Assembly (NCBI GenBank): GCA_964548535.1
Contig: CAZJRQ010000052.1
Coordinates: forward strand, 1 to 10,014
DNA length: 10,014 bases
From: CAZJRQ01 sp964548535
Lineage (GTDB): Bacteria; Bacillota; Clostridia; Oscillospirales; Ruminococcaceae
Direction of reading: 5' to 3'
The notes beneath the pieces are model-generated. The model did not search any database. It worked only from the letters and a program-made list of their open reading frames with translations, and was not told the DNA's origin. The position numbers and the translations under genes were made by a program. Positions 1 to 5,096 of this stretch are shown here, one piece after another (the first letter of the stretch is position 1; every line of letters starts with the position of its first letter).

Positions 1-8
1 CTTGGCAT
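1..8 (-). CDS. 5' end of a minus-strand gene, possibly an IS transposase (partial)
   Basis: Only the first 8 bases are present: ATG followed by CCA AG, reading off the left edge. It is called because the upstream signals are good: AGGAGG lies 8 bases before the ATG (17-22) and a TATAAT box lies at 31-36. The short leader starts just inside two tandem copies of a sequence that looks like an insertion-sequence end, so the first reading frame of a transposase (for example an IS3-type OrfA) is a reasonable guess. Two codons do not allow any identification. Confidence 0.35.
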
Positions 9-16
9 AAAAATTC

Positions 17-36
17 CTCCTATGATATTTATTATA
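17..36 (-). promoter_or_regulatory. -10 box and ribosome binding site for the gene leaving the left edge
   Basis: Read on the minus strand, TATAAT (36 to 31) is followed by AGGAGG (22 to 17) and then ATG at 8. There is no recognisable -35 box 16-18 bases upstream of the TATAAT (the hexamer there reads ATAGAA). For some IS families it is known that a full promoter forms only when the two element ends join in a circle. Such an arrangement would fit a lone -10 box here, but that is inference. Confidence 0.4.
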
Positions 37-55
37 CCATAGGAGGTGCTTTTTT
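17..55 (+). terminator. possible plus-strand terminator hairpin
   Basis: CCTCCTATG (17-25) is perfectly complementary to CATAGGAGG (38-46), giving a 9-bp stem with a 12-base loop. Six T residues at 50-55 follow, three bases after the stem. This could stop transcription entering the element from the left. The same bases carry the minus-strand ribosome binding site, so the palindrome may equally hide that site in read-through transcripts. Only the symmetry and the T run support the call. Confidence 0.35.
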
Positions 56-119
56 CTATGTCCGTTTTTACTGGACTTGTGCACTTTTTTTCTATGTCCG
101 TTTTTACTGGACTTGTGCA
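50..119 (-). repeat. two tandem copies of a 34-bp sequence, probable insertion-sequence end
   Basis: Positions 50-83 and 86-119 are identical over 34 bases, with a period of 36. On the minus strand each copy begins TGCACAAGTCCAG and runs through AAAACGGACATAG into a run of A. A terminal TG, an internal GTCC...GGAC and a position just upstream of a start codon resemble the terminal inverted repeats of IS3-type elements. The element would extend left beyond the window. The other end and a target duplication are not visible, so the element type is a guess. The tandem duplication itself is certain. Confidence 0.6.
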
Positions 120-127
120 AAATTAAT

Positions 128-241
128 ATGAGTGGCTCATTAAATACTAGTAAAGGTGGGGTGACTTCTCCCACATCTCCTAACCTTTAAAAGGGGCGAT
201 GGCTGCCCGTTCCATCCTCAATTACTAGCATGCAATTAGTA
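128..241. other. gene-free segment rich in nested hairpins, possible structured RNA or element end
   Basis: No credible reading frame is present. Several complementary pairs nest: ATGAG 128-132 with CTCAT 136-140; CTAGTAA 147-153 with TTACTAG 222-228, enclosing the rest; inside it AAAGGT 152-157 with ACCTTT 183-188 (sharing bases with the outer stem), GTGGG 156-160 with CCCAC 170-174, and GATGG 198-202 with CCATC 212-216. TACTA 223-227 could instead pair with TAGTA 237-241. Compact G/C stems in such AT-rich DNA suggest a folded RNA, or the structured end of a decayed IS200/IS605-type element (whose ends carry hairpins and an omega RNA). No tnpA or tnpB remnant is visible, so neither reading is firm. 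Confidence 0.35.
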
Positions 242-301
242 TATTCTTTGTATATTATTATTATACATCACATCTTGAAAATTGTTAATTAATATACCCT
301 G

Positions 302-453
302 TACATTTTTGTAGGGCTACGGTGAAACGCAGTACCCCTTTAAGTGAGTGTTGAAGTATTAAAAATAGACTTTCGCTCATTTTTGAGCTGGGGTGGCGAA
401 TCACCACCCCCCTTAAGTGGAGTGTTGAAGTTCACCCCCCCTCACTTTGAGGG
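302..453 (-). repeat. tandem imperfect repeat of a two-hairpin module, candidate structured RNA
   Basis: On the minus strand two modules about 74 bp apart share the opening ACTTCAACACTC(C)ACTTAA: the upstream copy occupies 431 to 375, the downstream copy 357 to 302. After that opening each has a G-rich hairpin (390-396 with 404-410, 7 bp, in the first; 314-320 with 332-338, 6 of 7 bp, in the second) and then a small hairpin with an AAAA loop (375-379/384-388 and 302-305/310-313). A further hairpin, 439-444 with 448-453, lies just before the first module. The stretch lies downstream of hicB and has no coding potential. I do not recognise the family. Transcription, if any, could be read-through from hicAB. 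Confidence 0.5.
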
Positions 454-472
454 TAGTTCAAAAAGAGTTAGT

Positions 473-865
473 TTAGCTAAGTTTTTTTTCAAGTGCATCT
501 TTTAAAACTGCTGAAAAGTTAATGTGATTCTGTTTTGCTAATTCATCTAAATACATTGGTATAGTCAAGGTTTTCTTTACAGACTTTGTGCAATATTTCT
601 TTTGATATTTGATTTTATCAAATTCAATCAAAGCAATAAACTGATTTTTTTCTAGTGTAATTGTTGCAGGGTCTGAAGCTTGTGGCAACTCTTTTCCCAT
701 ATCGTTATATTGTTCAAAGAAAAGCCCTACAGCTTCACAAATCATTTCAATAGCATTTTCAATGCTGTCACCTTGCGAAATACAACCCTCAATGTCAGGA
801 ATCCAAACAGAATATGCGTTATCATCTTTTTGCATAACAGCTGGATAATAAAGTTTTGTGTTCAT
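473..865 (-). CDS. hicB: HicB-family antitoxin
   Basis: Antitoxin that binds and neutralises the HicA RNase and represses the hicAB operon. The 130-residue protein has the usual two-part layout. Residues 1 to about 70 form the partly degraded RNase H-like HicB fold, with the signature PDIEGCISQGDSIENAI at 23-39. Residues about 96-130 form a ribbon-helix-helix DNA-binding domain (TLTIPMYLDELA, then a helix ending KDALEKKL). Length is typical. The start at 865 is preferred to an ATG 13 codons upstream because AAAGGAGG lies 7 bases before it, and the longer version adds a non-conserved MHIIYMIRKGG stretch. It lies 54 bases after hicA. Toxin-first gene order is normal for hicAB. Confidence 0.9.
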   Translation of the reverse strand: MNTKLYYPAVMQKDDNAYSVWIPDIEGCISQGDSIENAIEMICEAVGLFFEQYNDMGKELPQASDPATITLEKNQFIALIEFDKIKYQKKYCTKSVKKTLTIPMYLDELAKQNHINFSAVLKDALEKKLS

Positions 866-879
866 TGTTATACCTCCTT

Positions 880-899
880 TACGTATCATATATATTATA
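880..899 (-). promoter_or_regulatory. possible internal hicB promoter (-10 only) with an operator half-site
   Basis: In the hicA-hicB gap the minus strand reads TATAAT (899 to 894), then ATACGTA (886 to 880) running into the hicB ribosome binding site. ATACGTA is seven of the eight bases of the palindrome repeated in the main hicAB promoter. No good -35 hexamer is present (TAATAG at the 17-base spacing). A second promoter giving antitoxin alone is known for some hicAB loci. Here it is only suggested by the motifs. Confidence 0.3.
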
Positions 900-919
900 T
901 GCAATACATAGCAGAACTA

Positions 920-1108
920 TTATTTTAGCACTGCTTGTTTAAGTATTGTTTGTTCTGTACCTTTTGCAAGGTCTTTGCTATGCGTTGGAACGGTAGTCAT
1001 TTTGCCAGTGGCTTTATTTAAAAAAAATTTGTGTGAACCTCTTTGTCTTATTTCTTCAAAGCCATTTTCTTTTAAAAGCTTAACCATTTGTTTTGGTGTC
1101 ATTGGCAT
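920..1108 (-). CDS. hicA: HicA-family toxin (mRNA interferase)
   Basis: Small toxin that cleaves mRNA and arrests growth when not bound by HicB. The 62-residue length and small basic double-stranded-RNA-binding-like fold are typical. Visible signatures are the N-terminal helix PKQMVKLLKENGFEEIRQ, the catalytic-histidine motif GSHKFF (His26) and VPTHSKDLAKGT at 40-51. The start at 1108 has AAAGGGGGT about 8 bases upstream; an internal ATG two codons later is possible. The gene comes first in a two-gene operon with hicB and has a consensus promoter at 1135-1163. All key residues are intact, so the toxin is probably active. Confidence 0.9.
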   Translation of the reverse strand: MPMTPKQMVKLLKENGFEEIRQRGSHKFFLNKATGKMTTVPTHSKDLAKGTEQTILKQAVLK

Positions 1109-1134
1109 TTGACTTACCCCCTTTCCATATTTTT

Positions 1135-1163
1135 ATTATAATACGTATTATACGTATTGTCAA
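1135..1163 (-). promoter_or_regulatory. hicAB promoter with two palindromic operator half-sites in the spacer
   Basis: Read on the minus strand: TTGACA (1163 to 1158), a 17-base spacer, then TATAAT (1140 to 1135), a perfect sigma-70-type match, 27 bases before the hicA start. The spacer is two copies of the 8-bp palindrome ATACGTAT (1141-1148 and 1150-1157) separated by one base. Palindromes between -35 and -10 are a classic position for an autorepressor, and the ribbon-helix-helix domain of HicB is the obvious candidate. Confidence 0.85.
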
Positions 1164-1277
1164 GGCTTTCTTGTAAACTGTTTTTTGAGGTTAGTTGGAA
1201 AAGAGCAACCAATATATAATATTCAAATTAATTACTTAACTTGTAATTTCAAGAAATAAGTTTCAATATTATAATTT

Positions 1278-1417
1278 TTGAGGCATATATGTATCTTTTG
1301 GTGTCCTAAATAAAGTGTATATAAAGAACAAATAACACGCAAGATCCACCATAATTCGTGTCATATTTTGAGTCGTATTTGAGTCATATGTTGAGTCATA
1401 TATGTATGTTTTGGGTG
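1278..1417. repeat. imperfect direct repeat pair, about 26 bp
   Basis: Positions 1278-1303 (TTGAGGCATATATGTATC, then TTTTGGTG) and 1391-1417 (TTGAGTCATATATGTATG, then TTTTGGGTG) match over about 26 bases with two substitutions and one extra G. They are 113 bp apart. Function unknown; possibly debris of a duplication. Confidence 0.5.
1368..1404. repeat. three close copies of a TTGAGTC(A/G)TAT motif
   Basis: TTGAGTC starts at 1368, 1379 and 1391, each followed by (A/G)TAT, so the copies are spaced 11 and 12 bp apart, about one helical turn. A weaker copy (GTGTCATAT) precedes them. The spacing would suit a protein-binding array, but AT-rich slippage is equally possible. Confidence 0.45.
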
Positions 1418-1461
1418 CATATTTTATGCATTATATGGATATTTTATGCTTTCCGTGCATT

Positions 1462-1505
1462 AAAAAAACCGCCTATCTACGCTGTTTGTCGCATTTAGGA
1501 GGTTT
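1462..1505 (-). terminator. rho-independent terminator of the tRNA-Ser gene
   Basis: On the minus strand AAACCTCCTA (1505 to 1496) pairs with TAGGCGGTTT (1475 to 1466), 9 of 10 bp, across a 20-base loop. The last three T of that arm belong to a run of seven T (1468 to 1462). It begins 5 bases after the encoded CCA. A shorter T run on the other side means it may also act weakly on the plus strand. Confidence 0.8.
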
Positions 1506-1510
1506 TTCGT

Positions 1511-1600
1511 TGGCGGAGAAGGAGGGATTCGAACCCTCGAAATCTTGCGATTTACACGAGTTCCAGTCGTGCGCCATAAACCGGGCTAGGCGACTTCTCC
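1511..1600 (-). tRNA. tRNA-Ser, anticodon GGA
   Basis: Serine tRNA reading UCC and UCU. On the minus strand the acceptor arm GGAGAAG (1600-1594) pairs with CTTCTCC (1521-1515), followed by the discriminator G and an encoded CCA (1513-1511). The anticodon stem CACGA/TCGTG (1571-1567 and 1559-1555) holds the loop CTGGAAC with anticodon GGA at 1564-1562. A long variable arm, as required for class II serine tRNAs, lies between it and the T arm, GAGGG-TTCGAAT-CCCTC. Length is 90 nt with CCA. It stands alone, with its own promoter and terminator. Confidence 0.97.
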
Positions 1601-1619
1601 ATTTATCACAATAACAAAA

Positions 1620-1648
1620 ATTATACCACAATAAAACTACTTTGTCAA
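1620..1648 (-). promoter_or_regulatory. tRNA-Ser promoter
   Basis: On the minus strand TTGACA (1648 to 1643), a 17-base spacer, and TATAAT (1625 to 1620), a perfect consensus promoter. The tRNA 5' end is 19 bases downstream of the -10 box, which allows a short leader for RNase P to remove. Confidence 0.9.
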
Positions 1649-1738
1649 GTGCTGAATAATTAATTTTAACAAGACGAAATTCCACGAGCTTGTCTAAAAT
1701 TGTCGAATGTAAAAAATTTATAAACTAGACATTTTATG

Positions 1739-1767
1739 TTGAAATTTGTGAGAATATATGTTATAAT
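1739..1767 (+). promoter_or_regulatory. promoter of the cas operon
   Basis: TTGAAA (1739-1744), a 17-base spacer and TATAAT (1762-1767) with an extended -10 TG at 1759-1760. It is the only good promoter between the tRNA and cas3 and is divergent from the tRNA promoter, about 90 bp away. Transcription would start near 1774, leaving 40-95 bases of leader depending on the cas3 start used. No clear operator is visible. Confidence 0.75.
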
Positions 1768-1816
1768 GAATGTGAAATCGATGAGACTTTGTGTTGTTTA
1801 TGTAATATTTGCATAA

Positions 1817-4330
1817 ATGTTATTGCGGATTGACTGTAATAACCAAAGTCAGAGGGGATGTGGTGCTTTGGAATGTGAAGGCAATATTGCCCATGTTAAG
1901 ACTTGTGATAATAATAAAAAAATCCAAACTGTTAAAGAGCATTGTGAAAATACAGCAAAGTACGCCGCGGCTAATTTGGCGTGTGTCAATCTCTATAATC
2001 TAGGATTTCTGTGCGGTTTAATACACGATATGGGCAAGTCAACTCGAAAGTTCAGCGACTATATATGGCGTTCGGCGAATGACGAAAAGGTTGTAAAAGG
2101 TTCGGTTAATCATACCTTCTGCGGTGTGATTTATGTCTTAGAACATTTTCATGATTCGAAATCCACAGAGGATGAAAAACTGCTTGCAGAGATAATTTCA
2201 TATGCAGTAGGTGCTCATCATGGGCTTTTTGATTGCGTTGATTTGCATGATGGAAATGGTTTTGAACATCGCCTTAATAAATCAAAAGATGAAATTTACT
2301 ATGAAGAGGCAACCGAAAATTATTTCGAAAATGTTGTGGATGAATCAGAAATTTTTGACTATTTTAATAAATCTTTTACGGAGTTTTTGGAGTTCAAGTC
2401 TAGAATAATTCAAGACTGTAAAAGTGAATTCTATGGTGATAAATCTAGTGAAAACGAGTCGAAATCTTTCTTGTTTGGTATGCTTTCGCGACTGTTGCTG
2501 TCGGCTCTGATAGATGGTGACCGACGCGATACAGCTGAGTTTATGGGCGATGTCAAGATTCTAGACGAACAAGATGACCAAAATAAAAAAGAATTTTGGG
2601 ATAGCCAACTGTCATATTTTAACGATACAATTACGGATTTTAAGCCCGATACTCCTATTAATAAATCCCGAATAGCTATATCTGAAAAGTGTGAAAATTT
2701 TGATACTGGAGCAAATGGTGTCTTTACAATTTCAGTTCCGACAGGTGCTGGAAAAACAATTTCTTGCTTGCGTTTTGCACTCGAAAAAGCTGAAAAGTAT
2801 GATAAGAATAGAGTTATTTTTATTATTCCGCTTTTGAGCGTTTTGGAGCAAAATGCCGATGTTATTAAGGAGCGGATTAAAGATAAAAGCGCTGTTTTAG
2901 AGCATCACTCAAATATTATTTTGGATAGAAAAAATACTGACGAGCTGGATAAGTATGAGCTTTTGACTCAAACGTGGGACTCGAAAATCGTAATTTCAAC
3001 GTTGGTTCAGCTGCTGAATATGCTATTTAATCATAAAACAACCGATATTCGTCGAATGAATTCGCTTTGCAATAGCGTGATTGTTATAGATGAGGTCCAG
3101 TCTTTGCCGGATAATATAACACATATTTTCAATATGGCGATGAACTTTGTTGCGTATTATTGTAATTCAATCGTGCTTTTATCTTCAGCAACTCAGCCGT
3201 GCTTTGATAAGGTGAAATTTCCGCTTAGACTTAGTCAAAATAGCGATATTGTGCCGTTTGACCAACAGCTTTTCGAACCGTTTAAGCGAGTGGATGTTAT
3301 AGATAAAACACGTCCGCATCAGTATAGCTGTGAAAATATCGTGGACGATGTAATGTATATGATGTCTGAAATATCAAGTGTGCTGATAATTTGCAATGCA
3401 AAAGCGTCAGCAAAAAAGATTTTTGTTGAGATAAATCAGCGTAATAAAGATGAGAATATCAAAGTATTTCACCTGTCAAATTCAATGTGTATGGCTCATA
3501 GAATTGATACATTGAAGGCTTTAAAAGAAAATCTTTCCAATAGCTATAATAAAGATAGTAATATAAAAGTAATATGTGTGTCAACTCAGATTATTGAGGC
3601 CGGTGTGGATATTTCGTTTGAATCGGTTATTAGACTTATTGCTGGAATTGACAATATAGCCCAGTCAGCAGGTCGTTGTAATAGAAATAATGAGTTCGGA
3701 CAAATTTCTAATGTTTATATCTATAATCTAAATTCAGAGCATGAAAATGTACAGTTTTTAAAAGAGATTAAAGCCGCTCAGGATTGTACAAAAAGACTTT
3801 TGTATGGCTATAGCAAAAAGCCGGAAAAGTACAAAAATGACCTGCTTAGCAATGAAAGTATTAACCAGTATTATGGCGGATATATGCAGCTGAGAAAATC
3901 TCAGTTAAGCTATCCTGTAACCTTTTTTGGTACGCAGTATAGCCTTTTTTCTATGCTGTCTGCAAATACGCTGAACACTAGTAGTTCTCACGTTAGTGAT
4001 GGATATACGCTGTGTCAGTCATTTAAAACAGCGGCAGAGGAGTTTAACGTCTTTGATGAAAATACCATCGATGTAATCGTGCCTTATAATGAACATGCAG
4101 AGAAGATTATTGCAGATTTAGTTTCAGCTAGAGCAAGCTTTGATATCGCATATCTGAAAGGCAGAATTAAAGACGCAAAACCGTATGTTATTTCAATTTA
4201 TCAGCACCAGCTCAAAAGTCTTGAGGACAAAGGGATGATTGAAGATAGAGTACTATTCAAATCATTAAACAAGCTTTGCTATCATGACAAAACTGGGCTT
4301 AGCGATAATGATTATGATTTGAATTTTTAA
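1817..4330 (+). CDS. cas3: CRISPR-associated helicase-nuclease Cas3 (type I-C)
   Basis: Cas3 is recruited by target-bound Cascade and unwinds and degrades DNA. The 837-residue protein carries both activities. The HD nuclease has HD at residues 70-71 (GLIHDMGK), NHT at 98-100, HH at 134-135 and DGDRRD at 233-238. The SF2 helicase has Walker A VPTGAGKT at 307-314, DEVQ at 425-428, SSAT at 456-459, STQIIEAGVDIS at 589-600 and QSAGRCNR at 616-623. All look intact. The start is uncertain. The ATG at 1817 has no ribosome binding site, and family-like sequence begins only near residue 23 (NIAHVK). A TTG at 1868 has AGAGGGG 10 bases upstream and may be the true start, giving 820 residues. First gene of the operon; cas5c follows after 19 bases. 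Confidence 0.95.
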   Translation: MLLRIDCNNQSQRGCGALECEGNIAHVKTCDNNKKIQTVKEHCENTAKYAAANLACVNLYNLGFLCGLIHDMGKSTRKFSDYIWRSANDEKVVKGSVNHTFCGVIYVLEHFHDSKSTEDEKLLAEIISYAVGAHHGLFDCVDLHDGNGFEHRLNKSKDEIYYEEATENYFENVVDESEIFDYFNKSFTEFLEFKSRIIQDCKSEFYGDKSSENESKSFLFGMLSRLLLSALIDGDRRDTAEFMGDVKILDEQDDQNKKEFWDSQLSYFNDTITDFKPDTPINKSRIAISEKCENFDTGANGVFTISVPTGAGKTISCLRFALEKAEKYDKNRVIFIIPLLSVLEQNADVIKERIKDKSAVLEHHSNIILDRKNTDELDKYELLTQTWDSKIVISTLVQLLNMLFNHKTTDIRRMNSLCNSVIVIDEVQSLPDNITHIFNMAMNFVAYYCNSIVLLSSATQPCFDKVKFPLRLSQNSDIVPFDQQLFEPFKRVDVIDKTRPHQYSCENIVDDVMYMMSEISSVLIICNAKASAKKIFVEINQRNKDENIKVFHLSNSMCMAHRIDTLKALKENLSNSYNKDSNIKVICVSTQIIEAGVDISFESVIRLIAGIDNIAQSAGRCNRNNEFGQISNVYIYNLNSEHENVQFLKEIKAAQDCTKRLLYGYSKKPEKYKNDLLSNESINQYYGGYMQLRKSQLSYPVTFFGTQYSLFSMLSANTLNTSSSHVSDGYTLCQSFKTAAEEFNVFDENTIDVIVPYNEHAEKIIADLVSARASFDIAYLKGRIKDAKPYVISIYQHQLKSLEDKGMIEDRVLFKSLNKLCYHDKTGLSDNDYDLNF

Positions 4331-4349
4331 TTTGAGAGGAGGTCATTTA

Positions 4350-5093
4350 ATGTGGCATGATAATTTCGTAGAGTTTGAAGTTTGGGGTGATTATGCTTTG
4401 TTTTCTGATCCAGTTACGCGAGTAGGCGGAGAAAAGTTTTCGTACCAAATCCCTACATATGAGGCGATAAAAGGTATTCTGCACTCGGTTTACTGGAAAC
4501 CTACCATCATTTGGATAATCGACCAAGTGCGAGTAATGAACCCAATTCAAACCGAAACAAAAGGAGTAAGACCGATAAAATATAATAGCAAAGAAAATGA
4601 TTTGTCCTACTATACATACCTAAAAGATTGCCGATATCAAGTAAGAGCACACTTTATACCAAATACAAATCGTCCAGAGCTTTTAGAAACAGACGGTAAT
4701 GAAAACAAGCACCATAACATAGCAAAACGCATGATTAAAAAAGGTGGCAGACGCGACATTTTTCTGGGTACTCGTGAATGTCAGGGATATGTTAAGCCGT
4801 GTGTTTTCGGTGAGGGAAAGGGTGCATATGATAAATCAGACGAGTCAGATTCGCCAATGGAAATAAGCTTTGGTGTGATGTATCATGGGATCTCGTATGC
4901 GGATGAGTCTTACTCTGAGGAAACTAAGAATAAGATGACTGTGCGTTTGTGGAATGCCAAAATGGTAGACGGAATTATAGATTTTATAGAACCAAAGGAT
5001 TGTATACACAGACAAGGCAGAGCAATGAAAATCAAGCCTTTTGGTAAGGATTTAGATAATTTCAGCGGTCTAGACGAATTTGAGGAGGTGTAG
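4350..5093 (+). CDS. cas5c: Cas5c, crRNA-processing Cascade subunit (type I-C)
   Basis: In type I-C, Cas5c (Cas5d) replaces Cas6: it cuts the precursor at the base of the repeat hairpin, then stays on the 5' handle of the crRNA in Cascade. The protein has 247 residues, a normal length. Tyr48 (SVYWKP) and Lys120-His121 (ENKHHN) match in position the Tyr/Lys/His catalytic set described for Bacillus halodurans Cas5d; this equivalence is judged by eye. RRDIFLGTRECQGYV at 134-148 is a family hallmark. The ATG at 4350 is chosen because GAGAGGAGG ends 7-8 bases before it; a TTG at 4332 would put the start upstream of that site. The stop is 3 bases before cas8c, whose ribosome binding site is inside the cas5c end. 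Confidence 0.95.
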   Translation: MWHDNFVEFEVWGDYALFSDPVTRVGGEKFSYQIPTYEAIKGILHSVYWKPTIIWIIDQVRVMNPIQTETKGVRPIKYNSKENDLSYYTYLKDCRYQVRAHFIPNTNRPELLETDGNENKHHNIAKRMIKKGGRRDIFLGTRECQGYVKPCVFGEGKGAYDKSDESDSPMEISFGVMYHGISYADESYSEETKNKMTVRLWNAKMVDGIIDFIEPKDCIHRQGRAMKIKPFGKDLDNFSGLDEFEEV

Positions 5094-5096
5094 CAG

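Larger units (their letters stand above)
1164..1461. other. AT-rich intergenic region without a gene
   Basis: About 300 bases between the hicAB promoter and the tRNA terminator. I see no credible reading frame with a ribosome binding site and no strong hairpin. The content is very AT-rich, with short degenerate repeats in its right half (listed separately). It could hold decayed sequence. Confidence 0.6.

Noticed and set aside
334..431. The pair of ~25-bp repeats as a second CRISPR array
   Set aside because: Only two diverged copies, with similarity and hairpins extending into the would-be spacer; this is a duplicated module, not repeat-spacer structure.
475..500. Possible terminator after hicB (TTAG/CTAA with T runs nearby)
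   Set aside because: The stem is only 4 bp and A/T-rich; too weak to call.
473..904. Longer hicB start giving 143 residues
   Set aside because: The extra 13 codons span the ribosome binding site of the internal ATG and resemble no HicB N terminus.
1511..1600. tRNA-Ser as an attachment site for an integrated island
   Set aside because: No duplicate of the tRNA 3' end and no integrase gene are visible in the window.
1402..1614. Plus-strand reading frame of 70 codons containing EKEGFEPSKSC
   Set aside because: It runs antisense through the tRNA-Ser gene; this peptide is a well-known artefact of translating a tRNA complement.
1817..1885. Frameshift at the cas3 5' end
   Set aside because: The HD domain and everything from about residue 23 read in one frame, and a plausible in-frame TTG start with a ribosome binding site explains the odd N terminus.
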